Source: Caballeronia novacaledonica (GTDB lineage Bacteria > Pseudomonadota > Gammaproteobacteria > Burkholderiales > Burkholderiaceae). From it: a stretch of 64,000 nucleotides of DNA. The notes beneath the pieces are model-generated. The model was not told where the DNA came from and ran no database searches. It was given only the letters and a program-made list of their open reading frames with translations. Positions 44,540 through 53,450 of the stretch are shown in pieces. The translations under genes and the position numbers were made by a program. Location of the stretch: NCBI RefSeq assembly GCF_900258035.1, contig NZ_OGTP01000005.1:124001-188000 (forward strand), in the 5' to 3' direction. Position 1 is the stretch's first letter, and every line of letters begins with the position of its first letter.

Positions 44540-45376
44540 ATGGATAGAAGTGATCGCGGGCAAGGATGGACGAGTAGGGCTCGACTGGAAGGGAAAGTCG
44601 CGGTGGTCATTGGGGCAGGACAGGCGCCTGGGGAAGGGATCGGCAACGGCAGGGCGGCAGCCGTTCGCTTCGCGCGGGAAGGGGCGCGCGTGGTGGCCGT
44701 CGACCGGTCGATCGAGTCAGCTGAGGAAACAGCCGAGATGATCCGGGCCGAAGGTTTTGAGGCCGTTGCGTTCGGCGCGGACGTGACTCGTGAGAACGAA
44801 CTTGTCCAAGCCATCTACGGCGCAAAAGAGCGGTGGGGCTCGCTGGACGTACTCCACAACAACGTCGGGGTCAGCTTGGGCGGCGGTGACGCTGATTTAA
44901 TGGACATCACCGAAGACAAGTTCGACAACATATGCCGAATTAATCTGCGAGGAACGGTGTTCGCTTGCAAACACGCCGTCGCGATCATGCGTGCGCAGCG
45001 CTCGGGCTCGATTGTCAACGTGTCATCCGCCGCAGGACCTGGGAAATACCCTTACGTGGCGTACAAGGCCAGCAAAGCGGGGGTGATCGCGTTTACAGAA
45101 CAACTCGCGCTGCAAAATGCGCCGTTTGGGATTCGCGCCAACTGCGTGCTGCCGGGGTTGATTGCGACACCGATGGCGGTTGAGGCACGGGTTCGTGAAT
45201 GGAGCCAGTCACGCGAGCAGGTGTTGGCGGACCGCGATGCCAAAGTACCGCTCGGGCGTCAGGGCAGCGCTTGGGATGTTGCGAACGCTGCGCTCTACCT
45301 TGCTTCTGACGAAGCGGATTTCGTCACTGGCGTTTCGCTTCTTGTCGACGGCGGCCGCATTCTGAATCGAATCTGA
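44540..45376 (+). CDS. SDR-family oxidoreductase
   Basis: A 278-residue classical SDR. Cofactor site VVIGAGQAPGEGIGNGRAAA (an extended TGxxxGxG), NNVG at the adenine-pocket end, catalytic Ser in VNVSSAAG and the Tyr/Lys pair in YKASKAG, so it should be an active NAD(P)-dependent alcohol dehydrogenase or ketone reductase. The ATG at 44540 is chosen over an open frame upstream; it lies 90 nt after the promoter. A convergent hairpin separates it from the lactonase gene. Confidence 0.9.
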   Translation: MDRSDRGQGWTSRARLEGKVAVVIGAGQAPGEGIGNGRAAAVRFAREGARVVAVDRSIESAEETAEMIRAEGFEAVAFGADVTRENELVQAIYGAKERWGSLDVLHNNVGVSLGGGDADLMDITEDKFDNICRINLRGTVFACKHAVAIMRAQRSGSIVNVSSAAGPGKYPYVAYKASKAGVIAFTEQLALQNAPFGIRANCVLPGLIATPMAVEARVREWSQSREQVLADRDAKVPLGRQGSAWDVANAALYLASDEADFVTGVSLLVDGGRILNRI

Positions 45377-45379
45377 GTT

Positions 45380-45407
45380 GCCGTATTCGCCTTGTGGCGA
45401 ATACGGC
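45380..45407. terminator. Perfect convergent hairpin
   Basis: GCCGTATTCGCC (45380-45391), loop TTGT, GGCGAATACGGC (45396-45407). It lies between two convergent stops (45376 and 45416), so it can serve both directions. Confidence 0.7.
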
Positions 45408-45415
45408 ACAAAGCC

Positions 45416-46585
45416 TTACTTCGCTGAGACAATTCCCATCCAATATTGGAGTTCATTCCCGGAAGTCTCGACATCGTACTTCTGCATGAAGTCGAGACTT
45501 CCATCTGCACCAATCCGGAAAACGCTCAGGGCTGCAGGGACCTCTTTAAGTCCTGTACCAACCTCGACGGAGAGAGCCTTGATGCTCGCTGTCACGAGCA
45601 ACGAGCCGCTTGGGTCACACGCGAAGGTCCGGACGTGAAAGGAATGCGTGTCGGCATGTTGCATGAGTTGAGGTTCGCCGGTATCTTGATCAAGCACATA
45701 CACCGCAATGTTGTTTTCTCCGCCCGCAAAGACCTTTTGGCCATCTCTTTCGATTGTGTGGTCGGCTCGATTGGCGACATAAACGTATCGACCGGACGGA
45801 TGAACGTGGATCGGGCCGGCAATTTGCCGCGCAGCGACGCTTTTGGAGTCTGCGAGCGTCTCTCGTGTATAAGCTGGTTCTTGTTCTATACGACCGTCAA
45901 TGATGCGGAACATATACAGACGGTTCATACGCTCGTCAGACGCGTAAAGCCACGGTTTGGATGGGTGGAAGTCGACATGCCGTGGCCCGAACCCATACCC
46001 CCCCCATGGCGCAGCGACGTTTCCGACATCAAGCACACCATTGCGCATTTTGAACGAGCGAAGAGCGCCGGGGTCCTCGGGCTTGTCGCTCTGTGGTTTG
46101 TTCCCTCGGTCGACAATGAGTGCCGCATCTCCGGATGGAAATGTCATCACCTGGTGAGGATAGATTCCATAGTCGAGAGAGTGCGGTTGCTCAACTGCTT
46201 TGCCAATAGTCCCGTCCGCATTGATGCTATGAACGGTTATGCCGCTCATCGGATGATTGTGCGCGTTCAAGATGAACTGTCCGGTCGGGTCGACGCACAT
46301 GTGGACCGCGCGCCGGTCGAGTGGCTGCGGATTGCCGTGCTGCGTCAGGGCTCCGTCTGGCCCGATGGCGAACGCACTGACGTGGTTGTAGTCCGACTTG
46401 ACCCTGGGGCCACCGTTGCTGGTCGTAACGTAGAGGTACTGTCGCGACGGATGTGGCCACGCATACTGAATTTTCGCAGGGACCTGGATGCTGCACCTTC
46501 TCTCCAGAACGCCCGAAGCAACGTCGACCTGGTATTGGGTCAGGACGTTGTCGACGGCGCTATACAAGAACACCTTCCCTGTCAT
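45416..46585 (-). CDS. Beta-propeller lactonase family protein
   Basis: A 389-residue protein with a repeated beta-blade pattern typical of the 6-phosphogluconolactonase/lactonase family: AWPHPSRQYLYVTTSNGG, CVDPTGQFILNAHNH, GPRHVDFHPSKPWLYASDE, IHVHPSGRYVYVANR and FACDPSGSLLVTASI are successive blades. No signal peptide. It probably opens a lactone formed in the pathway. It lies 89 nt downstream of the DUF35 gene on the minus strand, and the three genes may form one unit. The long frame on the opposite strand is a shadow. Confidence 0.87.
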   Translation of the reverse strand: MTGKVFLYSAVDNVLTQYQVDVASGVLERRCSIQVPAKIQYAWPHPSRQYLYVTTSNGGPRVKSDYNHVSAFAIGPDGALTQHGNPQPLDRRAVHMCVDPTGQFILNAHNHPMSGITVHSINADGTIGKAVEQPHSLDYGIYPHQVMTFPSGDAALIVDRGNKPQSDKPEDPGALRSFKMRNGVLDVGNVAAPWGGYGFGPRHVDFHPSKPWLYASDERMNRLYMFRIIDGRIEQEPAYTRETLADSKSVAARQIAGPIHVHPSGRYVYVANRADHTIERDGQKVFAGGENNIAVYVLDQDTGEPQLMQHADTHSFHVRTFACDPSGSLLVTASIKALSVEVGTGLKEVPAALSVFRIGADGSLDFMQKYDVETSGNELQYWMGIVSAK

Positions 46586-46674
46586 GTCTCCTCCAAGAGT
46601 GTGGATCGCTCAGTTGTTTGTCAGCTGTCGGTCTCAGCAGGGGACCGTCACGGCTGGCGTGCGCAGAAACATTC

Positions 46675-47079
46675 TTACGAAGACGGAGTGAACATCGGGA
46701 TTGACGTGCCATTCGCTGATGTTTTGAAGACGGCCTTTACGCGCTGGCCGATCTTCACCGTGTCTAAATCGACGTCGACGATGTTTGTCATCACCACGGG
46801 TCCCTCATCAAGCGCCACGTACGCAATGCAATAGGGTGCTCCTGCTCCCCGTCGAGTCACGCTGTAGGTGTAGATTTCTCCATCGCCGCTTGCATCGCTC
46901 CAGACTACATCCGAACTCCAGCAGAATGGACACAGTTGGCGGGGATAGTGATGCGGCTGCCCGCAGGAGTTGCAGCGTTTGATCAATAGCCGGCCTTCCT
47001 TTGCGGCCGCGAAATATGGCTCGTCGCCCGGATTCATCGCGGGGTCGCCAATCTTTCTTTCAGGATTCTGTGCAGTCAT
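46675..47079 (-). CDS. DUF35 OB-fold zinc-ribbon protein
   Basis: A 134-residue protein with an N-terminal rubredoxin-like zinc ribbon (CNSCGQPHHYPRQLCPFC, about residues 36-53) and a C-terminal OB-fold (IYTYSVTRRGAGAPYCIAYVAL). These proteins form complexes with thiolase-like subunits in acyl-CoA thiolysis or retro-aldol cleavage, where the OB domain lines the CoA tunnel. It begins 6 nt after the thiolase stop, consistent with a fixed complex. Confidence 0.9.
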   Translation of the reverse strand: MTAQNPERKIGDPAMNPGDEPYFAAAKEGRLLIKRCNSCGQPHHYPRQLCPFCWSSDVVWSDASGDGEIYTYSVTRRGAGAPYCIAYVALDEGPVVMTNIVDVDLDTVKIGQRVKAVFKTSANGTSIPMFTPSS

Positions 47080-47085
47080 CTCTTC

Positions 47086-48255
47086 TCACTCCCGTTCCAA
47101 GATAATGGTGGCTGCTCCATGGCGATGACCAATAGCGCCGCCGATACTGGTAGCAAGCGCCAGCGCGCAATCAGGAACCTGCACCTTGGCGTGAGCTTCT
47201 CCGCGCAGTTGCCGCACTGCTTCGATGATTTTTGTCATACCGCCCCTGTTCGATGGGTGGTTGTTACAGAGACCACCGCCATCGGTGTTGAAAGGGAGCC
47301 TCCCTGAACCGGAGATCAAGTTACCGTTGGCGACGAATTTGCCGCCTTCCCCCTTTTTGCAGAAACCGAGGTCTTCGAGTTGGAGAATTACAGTGATGGT
47401 GAAGCTGTCGTAGATCGACGCATACTGGATGTCAGATGGCGACACGCCTGCCTCTTCGAAAGCACGCGGACCCGTCCATGCTGCACCTGTGTACGTCAGG
47501 TCAATCTTCCCGCCCATCTGGTGTTTCGTTGATTCACCGCAGCCTAAAAGCTTAATCTTCGGACGGTTCAGGCTTTTAGCGATTTCGGGGCGCGCGACGA
47601 TAATCGCCCCGCCACCGTCGCTTACAACGCAGGAGTCGAGACGGTGCAAGGGATCGGAAATCATCGGCGACGCCAGGACCTCGTCGACCGTTACGACGGA
47701 CTGTAACATTGCTTGAGGGTTGTATTGCGCGTGGTGTGAAGCCGCAACCTTGACCCACGCAAGTTGCTCGCTAGTCGTGCCGTACTCATGCATATGACGC
47801 ATCGCAGCCATTGCATATAGGTTCAACGTCACGGGGCTGTACGGAAGCTCGTAGGGCGCGTCAGGCAGGTTCACGCCACGAACGCGTACCTGCGTTCCGG
47901 AGATTCCCTCGGAATTTGGCCGGCCCGCGAGCGTGATGAGCGCGACGTTGCACTTCCCGGCGGCAATCGCCTCCGCGGCATGAGCAACGTGGATCAAGTA
48001 GGAGCACCCTCCCATGTCCGTCGAATCGATATGCTTCAGTTGATTGAGATTCAGATAATTCGCCAGGGACCACGCGTTGGCTCCTGGTGCGTCGCCGGCG
48101 CAAAAGAAGCCGTCGATATCATCTTTGGTCAAACCGGCATCTTCTATCGCACCTTTTGCTACCTCGGCATGCAATTGCGCCACAGAGTGATTGGGTGCTT
48201 TACGTAGTGGATGCTCATAGGCCCCAACGATGTAAGCCTTGCCTTTTACAGTCAT
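47086..48255 (-). CDS. Thiolase-family protein, SCP-x/lipid-transfer type
   Basis: A 389-residue thiolase-fold protein: KAYIVGAYEHPLRKAP start, a Cys in DMGGCSYLIHVAHAAEAI at the nucleophile position, YDSFTITVILQLEDLGFC, NTDGGGLCNNHPSNRGGM and the C-terminal GGAIGHRHGAATIILE. It is of the type that partners DUF35 proteins, as encoded directly downstream; such pairs cleave beta-ketoacyl-CoA or act as aldolases on branched CoA esters. GAGGAG precedes the ATG. On the minus strand, a TTGAC follows the operator palindrome of site 7, so it is probably under the same control. Confidence 0.88.
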   Translation of the reverse strand: MTVKGKAYIVGAYEHPLRKAPNHSVAQLHAEVAKGAIEDAGLTKDDIDGFFCAGDAPGANAWSLANYLNLNQLKHIDSTDMGGCSYLIHVAHAAEAIAAGKCNVALITLAGRPNSEGISGTQVRVRGVNLPDAPYELPYSPVTLNLYAMAAMRHMHEYGTTSEQLAWVKVAASHHAQYNPQAMLQSVVTVDEVLASPMISDPLHRLDSCVVSDGGGAIIVARPEIAKSLNRPKIKLLGCGESTKHQMGGKIDLTYTGAAWTGPRAFEEAGVSPSDIQYASIYDSFTITVILQLEDLGFCKKGEGGKFVANGNLISGSGRLPFNTDGGGLCNNHPSNRGGMTKIIEAVRQLRGEAHAKVQVPDCALALATSIGGAIGHRHGAATIILERE

Positions 48256-48623
48256 ACGCTCAACTCCTCTTCAACAGGTGAAGTCGCGACTCCCAGCACG
48301 CGCCTAGGGCCTGGGGCCTGGTCATGAACCACTTGCACCTCCGTCAAGTTTCGATGGATGAAACCGGTGCTGTTCAGTAAAACCAATGATACCATTGGTG
48401 GTGTGGGGCAGGCTAACGCTAAATTGGGAGGAGACAGAGGGGTGGTGGTTGATGTGCTCGGGGCGGCCGGCTTTAGCACGGTTTCGGTGAAAGCCTTCTC
48501 GGGCTCGTTGTCTCGTGGGCGACGATCTGCCCGTGCAGCTTTTTAATCGACTCTGAGTCGCAGGGCGCGTTTTCGGCTGGCGACGTTTTATACCGGCTAG
48601 TGGTGCCGGTTGTTGAGGAAAAT
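48256..48623. other. Divergent control region, thiolase and rubredoxin 2
   Basis: No gene; contains operator site 7 (48348-48395), which by symmetry could serve both directions. Confidence 0.55.
48348..48395 (+). promoter_or_regulatory. Operator-promoter, site 7 (proximal type)
   Basis: GTTTCGATGGATGAAAC (48348-48364), 2 nt, -35 GTGCTG (48367-48372), 17-nt spacer, -10 TACCAT (48390-48395), towards rubredoxin 2. On the other strand the palindrome abuts a TTGACG, a possible -35 for the thiolase gene. Confidence 0.65.
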
Positions 48624-48848
48624 ATGAACGCGAAATTGAACGAACTTGACGATGTCTCGGCGGCTGCGCCGGTTCAGTCGGACTTTAAGGTGTGGCAGTG
48701 TGTCCTTTGCGGTTTCATTTACGACGAGGCCGAGGGTATTCCCGAGGACGGTATCCCTGCTGGCACGCGTTGGGAAGATGTGCCCGCCGACTGGCTGTGC
48801 CCGGAATGCTCGGTGGGAAAGAGTGATTTTGAAATGGTGGAGGTTTGA
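48624..48848 (+). CDS. Rubredoxin 2
   Basis: A 74-residue rubredoxin with CVLC and CPEC iron-ligand pairs, [15 protein letters not shown] and [17 protein letters not shown] lies about 6 nt before the ATG at 48624. It is closely related to rubredoxin 1 (25.4 kb): both end in DFEMVE-hydrophobic and share KVWQC. It is a monocistronic unit downstream of site 7 with a leader of about 220 nt. Electron partner unknown. Confidence 0.93.
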   Translation: MNAKLNELDDVSAAAPVQSDFKVWQCVLCGFIYDEAEGIPEDGIPAGTRWEDVPADWLCPECSVGKSDFEMVEV

Positions 48849-49064
48849 TGTACGAGGGAGCTTGCGCCGATACTTCGTTATTTGGAATCGAGCGTCTGAC
48901 TCGGGCCGCAAGAACGCGAGATCTCCGCATGCTTCCTTGTCTCGAGGATCTTTTATAATCACCCGCGCCGAGCATAGCGGGCAGCTCGGCGCAGGTCCCC
49001 TTGGTTCTCGCGATTCTTAGAGGCACGGAACAGCGCGCGTTACGCGCCCTAACAATGTTCCGCG

Positions 49065-50039
49065 TTATTGTTTTTGTATTCCGAGATTGGTAACGACTCG
49101 GCTCACTTCTGACACTTCATTCCTAAGGTACTTATTAAACTCCGGGGGCGTCATGGGAGACGTCTCAATGCCTTGACTAGCCAATCGCTCTCGAAGCGAA
49201 TTATTGTTTATCGAGTCGCGCAGTGCCTCTGAAAGACGTTGAACCGCGTCTTTCGGGGTTCCGACGGGTGCGACAAGGCCCATCCAGGTGTAGAAACTAT
49301 ACCCGGGAGCTCCTTGCTCAGCCAAGGTTGGAACATTCGGTAGCGCCTTGAGCCTTGAGTTTGACGTAACTCCGAGGGCTCGAAGCTTACCTCCGTCCAG
49401 ATAGCCCTTACTGCTGCTGTAAGCTTCGAAGATCATATTCACACGACCGCTCATCACGTCAGGCATCGCTGGTCCGTTGCCCTTGTAAGGGACGTGCAGA
49501 AGTTGCAACCCGGCCTTCTGAAGATAGAGTGCCGCCCCTAGATGTGTCCCGGTTCCGATGCCAGCCGAAGCATACGAAAGCTTGCCTGGATTCGCTTTCG
49601 CGCGGCTTATGAAGTCTGAAAGGGCTTTCTCTGGTTCGCTGGTAGAGACTTCGAGAAGTAGGGGCGATCTGCCGATGAACCCGATTCCGGTGAAGTCGCT
49701 CAAGAGGTTGTAGCCCGGATCCTGTCGCACCGATTGCTGATAAACCATAGTGCCCGCGGATGCTAACAGGGTGTATCCGTCGGGCCGAACCTCCTTGACG
49801 ACGTTGATGCCTACCAGACCATCGCCGCCGGCCCGATTTTCGACGATGACGGACTGTTTAAGGCTGAGACTCATTTGCTGGGCAATCAGACGTGTCGTTA
49901 CATCGAGCAGGCCGCCCGGACCGGTGTTCACAATGATCCGGACAGGGTGTGAAGGAAATGAATCTTCAGCGTGCACCTGGCTCGTTGAAATAAGCGAAAT
50001 GCAAAAGACGTGCGCAAGGTTGACCAGAAGCTTTGACAT
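49065..50039 (-). CDS. Bug-family periplasmic solute-binding protein
   Basis: A 324-residue TctC/Bug receptor with a signal peptide (VNLAHVFCISLISTSQVHA, cleavage before EDSFP). Mature features: PVRIIVNTGPGGLLDVTTR as the ligand loop, VIVENRAGGDGLVG, GYTLLASAGTM and ASAGIGTGTHLGAALY. It is more like the third Bug protein (58.7 kb) than the first: both have DVTTR, KPGYN/D-like and HVPYKGNGPAMPDV segments. It follows the 441-residue dehydrogenase gene on the same strand (115 nt). Confidence 0.9.
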   Translation of the reverse strand: MSKLLVNLAHVFCISLISTSQVHAEDSFPSHPVRIIVNTGPGGLLDVTTRLIAQQMSLSLKQSVIVENRAGGDGLVGINVVKEVRPDGYTLLASAGTMVYQQSVRQDPGYNLLSDFTGIGFIGRSPLLLEVSTSEPEKALSDFISRAKANPGKLSYASAGIGTGTHLGAALYLQKAGLQLLHVPYKGNGPAMPDVMSGRVNMIFEAYSSSKGYLDGGKLRALGVTSNSRLKALPNVPTLAEQGAPGYSFYTWMGLVAPVGTPKDAVQRLSEALRDSINNNSLRERLASQGIETSPMTPPEFNKYLRNEVSEVSRVVTNLGIQKQ

Positions 50040-50154
50040 TGAAGGCGACTCTTGAGAGGAAAATGTTTCTCAAATCCCGGCACCGGTCAGTTCGAAATTA
50101 CCAGAAAAGGCCGATGCTCGAGATCGGTGTCTCTAACGTTGGCTTGCCGAGGCG

Positions 50155-51480
50155 TCACTCTTGTCGCCGCATCTTGACTCCGGCCGTGTCCTCATACATG
50201 CGAGCGAGTTGCTCAACGCTGGAGGAGCCTCCAAGCTGATTTTTTGCCTGTTCGAAGATCGCGAGGACCACATTCGGTATCAGCGTGGGCGCGCCCACTC
50301 GGTTGGCCAGGGAGGAACATGCCTTGAGATGACCGAGGTAAGAATCTATGGCAGCCCCAGATTCTGACTTGCCAGACGCAAGCGCCGGAAGAAGCGTTCG
50401 CGAAGCGTCGCTCCAACCCGAGCCTTTATTCACAACCAGCGCTATGTCATCGAGCTTGAGCCCGTACTTCAGCCCGGCGGATACGCATTCGTAGGTCACA
50501 GTTCGCCCGAGACATTCAAGACTGTTGATCAGAACATCCTCAATTGCTGGCAGGGGGTCCGTCGAACCTGCAAGGTCAGGCTTTGTCGTCTCCTTAGCCG
50601 CGGCCAGCTTGGTCGCTGCCATAGACTCGACGAGACCAACCATGTCTTCCAAACGTGCGCGATCGCCAATGGTGTTCAAACCAATCTGCAGCAGTCCGCG
50701 GGTAATGTTCATGATGGGCATCGGCACTGAGCGAGTCATGCCAAGTGACACCGCCTGATTGACATCCTTCAGCATCAGGGAGAGGGCAAAGTTGGTCGAC
50801 TCCTTTCCTTCGACCAGAGCCGGAAGCATCTTCAATGTCGTTTGATTGCGAGCAGGTTCCCGGTTCAAAAATTCACTCAGGTATGCGAGCGAAAGGCCGG
50901 CCTTCACTCCCAGAGCGGCGATCTCCAAAGTGCCAAGGCGACAGGCCGCGTTCATCGCATTGTTGACCATCTTCATGGCTTGTCCGTCGCCAACGCGAGT
51001 GCCGCAGCGGAAGATTGTTTCAGTGATGGTTCGAAGCGCTGGAAGCGCCTTCTCAACTACATCGTCGGGGCCCGAAACCATGAGTGTTGCGCCACCGCTG
51101 GCAACAATGGATGGAGAAGCCGATACAGCGGCATCGATCATGCCAACGTCTTGACGAGCAAGAAGCTCTGCAATTTCTCGAGTCTCCTCGGGAACACCGC
51201 TGGTCTGATCGATAACAACTTTTCCGGCCGAAAGTCCTTCGCCTAAACCGCCAGGCCCGAAAATCAGTTCTCTTACATCGGAGCTTCGTGGAAGGCAAAG
51301 AAGGATCACGTCGCTCTCAGAGGCGAGCGCGGCCGCCGACGGAGCGACCTTCGCGCCCGCCTCAGCGAATGCCGTTGCAGCGTTCGCATTCAAATCCCAC
51401 ACGCAGAGCTCGTGCGCTGATAAAAATCGACGTGCCAGTTGACCGCCTAGCGCTCCCAGTCCGATGTAACCAATCTTCAT
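50155..51480 (-). CDS. 3-hydroxyisobutyrate dehydrogenase-like protein with duplicated C-terminal domain
   Basis: A 441-residue beta-hydroxyacid dehydrogenase; the family is normally about 290-300. N-terminal Rossmann domain (GYIGLGALGGQLARRF), VIDQTSG substrate loop, and catalytic Lys in GDGQAMKMVNNAMN, so the first 295 residues are a complete enzyme. The extra 140 residues (NSLECLGRTVTYECVSAGLK, VVNKGSGWSDASRTLLPAL, AIDSYLGHLKACSSLANRVG) repeat the helical NAD_binding_11 dimerisation domain once more. Ribosome site GGGAGG before the ATG. Controlled by operator site 8. One of three size-variant members in the window. Confidence 0.87.
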   Translation of the reverse strand: MKIGYIGLGALGGQLARRFLSAHELCVWDLNANAATAFAEAGAKVAPSAAALASESDVILLCLPRSSDVRELIFGPGGLGEGLSAGKVVIDQTSGVPEETREIAELLARQDVGMIDAAVSASPSIVASGGATLMVSGPDDVVEKALPALRTITETIFRCGTRVGDGQAMKMVNNAMNAACRLGTLEIAALGVKAGLSLAYLSEFLNREPARNQTTLKMLPALVEGKESTNFALSLMLKDVNQAVSLGMTRSVPMPIMNITRGLLQIGLNTIGDRARLEDMVGLVESMAATKLAAAKETTKPDLAGSTDPLPAIEDVLINSLECLGRTVTYECVSAGLKYGLKLDDIALVVNKGSGWSDASRTLLPALASGKSESGAAIDSYLGHLKACSSLANRVGAPTLIPNVVLAIFEQAKNQLGGSSSVEQLARMYEDTAGVKMRRQE

Positions 51481-51581
51481 CTTGCGTCGCCTCCCTAGTC
51501 GTTTGCCTATCTTTTCTACAGAACCCGCCTTCGTGGGCCGAGATCAAACGCCGGCTGAAGTGTTTCGGGTGTATGCGAAGC

Positions 51582-51629
51582 ATCGTAGCACGCATTCTAC
51601 TCATCAGTATCGATTCCATACAATGAAAC
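51582..51629 (-). promoter_or_regulatory. Operator-promoter, site 8 (proximal type)
   Basis: On the minus strand GTTTCATTGTATGGAAT (51629-51613), 2 nt, -35 ATACTG (51610-51605), 17-nt spacer, -10 TACGAT (51587-51582). Drives the 441-residue dehydrogenase and the Bug gene behind it. Confidence 0.7.
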
Positions 51630-51669
51630 CAAAAATGAAAGACGGCAGTCTGACGTCGTCGCGCTTACG

Positions 51670-51729
51670 GTTTCGTTGAATGGAACGGATTCCATTTATA
51701 TTGACGTAGAAGCGCCCCGGATATAAAGT
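51670..51729 (+). promoter_or_regulatory. Operator-promoter, site 9 (distal type)
   Basis: GTTTCGTTGAATGGAAC (51670-51686), third half-site ATTCC, -35 TTGACG (51701-51706), 17-nt spacer, -10 TAAAGT (51724-51729). Drives the MFS-dehydrogenase-amidohydrolase unit. Confidence 0.75.
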
Positions 51730-52025
51730 TGATGCAAGATTTCGTGGCGGCGCCAACCGTTGTATAGGACAGGGGTTAACCCTTTGTTTGTTCAGATGTG
51801 GCGAACGCGAAGTTGACATTCACAAAACTTAGGAGACGACCCACCATGCGGCATTCGACAATCTTCCAGACCGAGCGTTGACCGAAGGCATCCGTACGCT
51901 CGCCCTCTGCATGCTGTTCAACGCAGTGGACAGCCAGGCACGGGCCCTTTGCCTTTCGTGTCAAATGAGAACACCCTTGTGAACACAGACCAGTACGCAC
52001 GATAACTGGCGGGATGGAGCAGACC

Positions 52026-53393
52026 ATGGAGCAATCAGTACAGCCCCCTGTACAGGGTTGGAGCGGTGATCAGCCTGCTGAGGCATCGGCGACTGACAAG
52101 GAGGTGAAGGCAGCGTATCGGAAGGTCACCCTGAGACTTGTTCCGTTCTTATTTCTTTGTTGGGTAGTTAACTACATTGACCGGGTGAACCTCGGGTTCG
52201 CGAAGATTCCGCTGTCGAGAGATCTCGCGCTCTCGGACGCAGCCTACGGATTGGGGGTAGGGTTATTTTCGATCGGCTATGTCCTGTTTGAAGTTCCGAG
52301 CAACCTGATGTTGGAGCGAACCGGTGCGCGGCTCACCATGGCGCGAATTATGTTTCTGTGGGGCTGCATCACTTGCTTGATGATGTTCATACAGACGAGC
52401 ACGCAGTTCTACATCGCCCGAATTGCGCTTGGAGCTGCCGAAGCCGGCTTCTACCCTGGTCTATTGCTCTATCTCACCTATTGGTTTCCGTCCGCTCGTC
52501 GCGCACGCATCACGTCGCGCTTCTTGCTCGCAATTGCGGTATCAGGAATGATTGGAGGACCCTTGGCCGGTTGGATCCTCAACACGTTCGTCGACGTTGG
52601 CGGACTTCGTAACTGGCAATGGCTGTTCTTGCTTGAAGGGATACCCGCAGTCCTGCTCGGGGTCTTCGCTTACTTTTATCTCGATGATAAACCCGATCAG
52701 GCAAAATGGCTGACGGACGCGGAGCGCAAGATTATCTTGGATAACATCCAAGCGGATCGCGCATTCAAAGGCAAGCCTGCTCATTCTGGACTGGTCGCGG
52801 TTCTTCGCGACCCACGCGTCTATGTGGTCGTGCTCGCATCGTTGGTTACGCCAATGCTGGGCATCGTTATGAATTACTGGACGCCCACTATCATTCATCG
52901 AGCAGGTGTCACCAACATCCTGCACCTATCTCTACTTTCTGCGATCCCGTCCGTTATCGGTGCGATTGGGATGATTGTCATTGCCCGACACTCCGACCAC
53001 CGCGTCGAGCGCCGCTGGCATTACCTGTTCTCGATATCTATTGGGGCAGTGGGGCTCGTCCTGCTTCCGAGTGTGGTCCACAGCCCGGTCTTGACAATCG
53101 GCTGCCTTTCGCTGCTGGCAATCGCATATTACGCGGGTAGCACAATGTTCTGGACGATTCCCCCGGCGTATTTCCCGGCAGCATCTGTTGCGGCTGGCAT
53201 CGCGTTGATGAGCAGCTTGGGACAGGCAGGTTCACTGCTGACACCGACCTGGCTGGGCTGGCTGATGACCAATACTCATAGCATCGCCATCGGGCTATAC
53301 ACCATTGCAGCAATCGCACTTGCCGGTGGCTTCATCATTGTGTTGGGGGTTCCGGCTTCCAAGCTGAGGGAACGGCGTGATGAGTCCGTGTAG
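52026..53393 (+). CDS. MFS transporter, anion:cation symporter (ACS) family
   Basis: A ~455-residue permease with 12 membrane segments. ACS hallmarks are VPFLFLCWVVNYIDRVNLGFAK in helix 1, GVGLFSIGYVLFEVPSNL, and GAAEAGFYPGLLLYLTYWFP near residue 140. These importers take up organic anions such as tartrate, phthalate and hydroxy-acids. ATG at 52026 has GGAG 6 nt upstream; an ATG at 52014 would add four residues. First gene of the unit under site 9. Confidence 0.9.
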   Translation: MEQSVQPPVQGWSGDQPAEASATDKEVKAAYRKVTLRLVPFLFLCWVVNYIDRVNLGFAKIPLSRDLALSDAAYGLGVGLFSIGYVLFEVPSNLMLERTGARLTMARIMFLWGCITCLMMFIQTSTQFYIARIALGAAEAGFYPGLLLYLTYWFPSARRARITSRFLLAIAVSGMIGGPLAGWILNTFVDVGGLRNWQWLFLLEGIPAVLLGVFAYFYLDDKPDQAKWLTDAERKIILDNIQADRAFKGKPAHSGLVAVLRDPRVYVVVLASLVTPMLGIVMNYWTPTIIHRAGVTNILHLSLLSAIPSVIGAIGMIVIARHSDHRVERRWHYLFSISIGAVGLVLLPSVVHSPVLTIGCLSLLAIAYYAGSTMFWTIPPAYFPAASVAAGIALMSSLGQAGSLLTPTWLGWLMTNTHSIAIGLYTIAAIALAGGFIIVLGVPASKLRERRDESV

Positions 53394-53450
53394 CAGAAAG
53401 GCTTGGCGCTGTCCAAGAGATAATTGAATCTTGTCCTCTCGAGTTTAACA

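Larger units (their letters stand above)
51481..52013. other. Divergent control region with two operators
   Basis: No gene. Operator sites 8 (minus) and 9 (plus) are 57 bp apart start to start; each has its own promoter. The 280 bp before the MFS gene contain nothing recognisable. Confidence 0.65.

Noticed and set aside
45446-46834. 462-codon plus-strand frame
   Set aside because: It lies antisense to the lactonase and the DUF35 gene, both of which have clear family motifs; composition is not protein-like.
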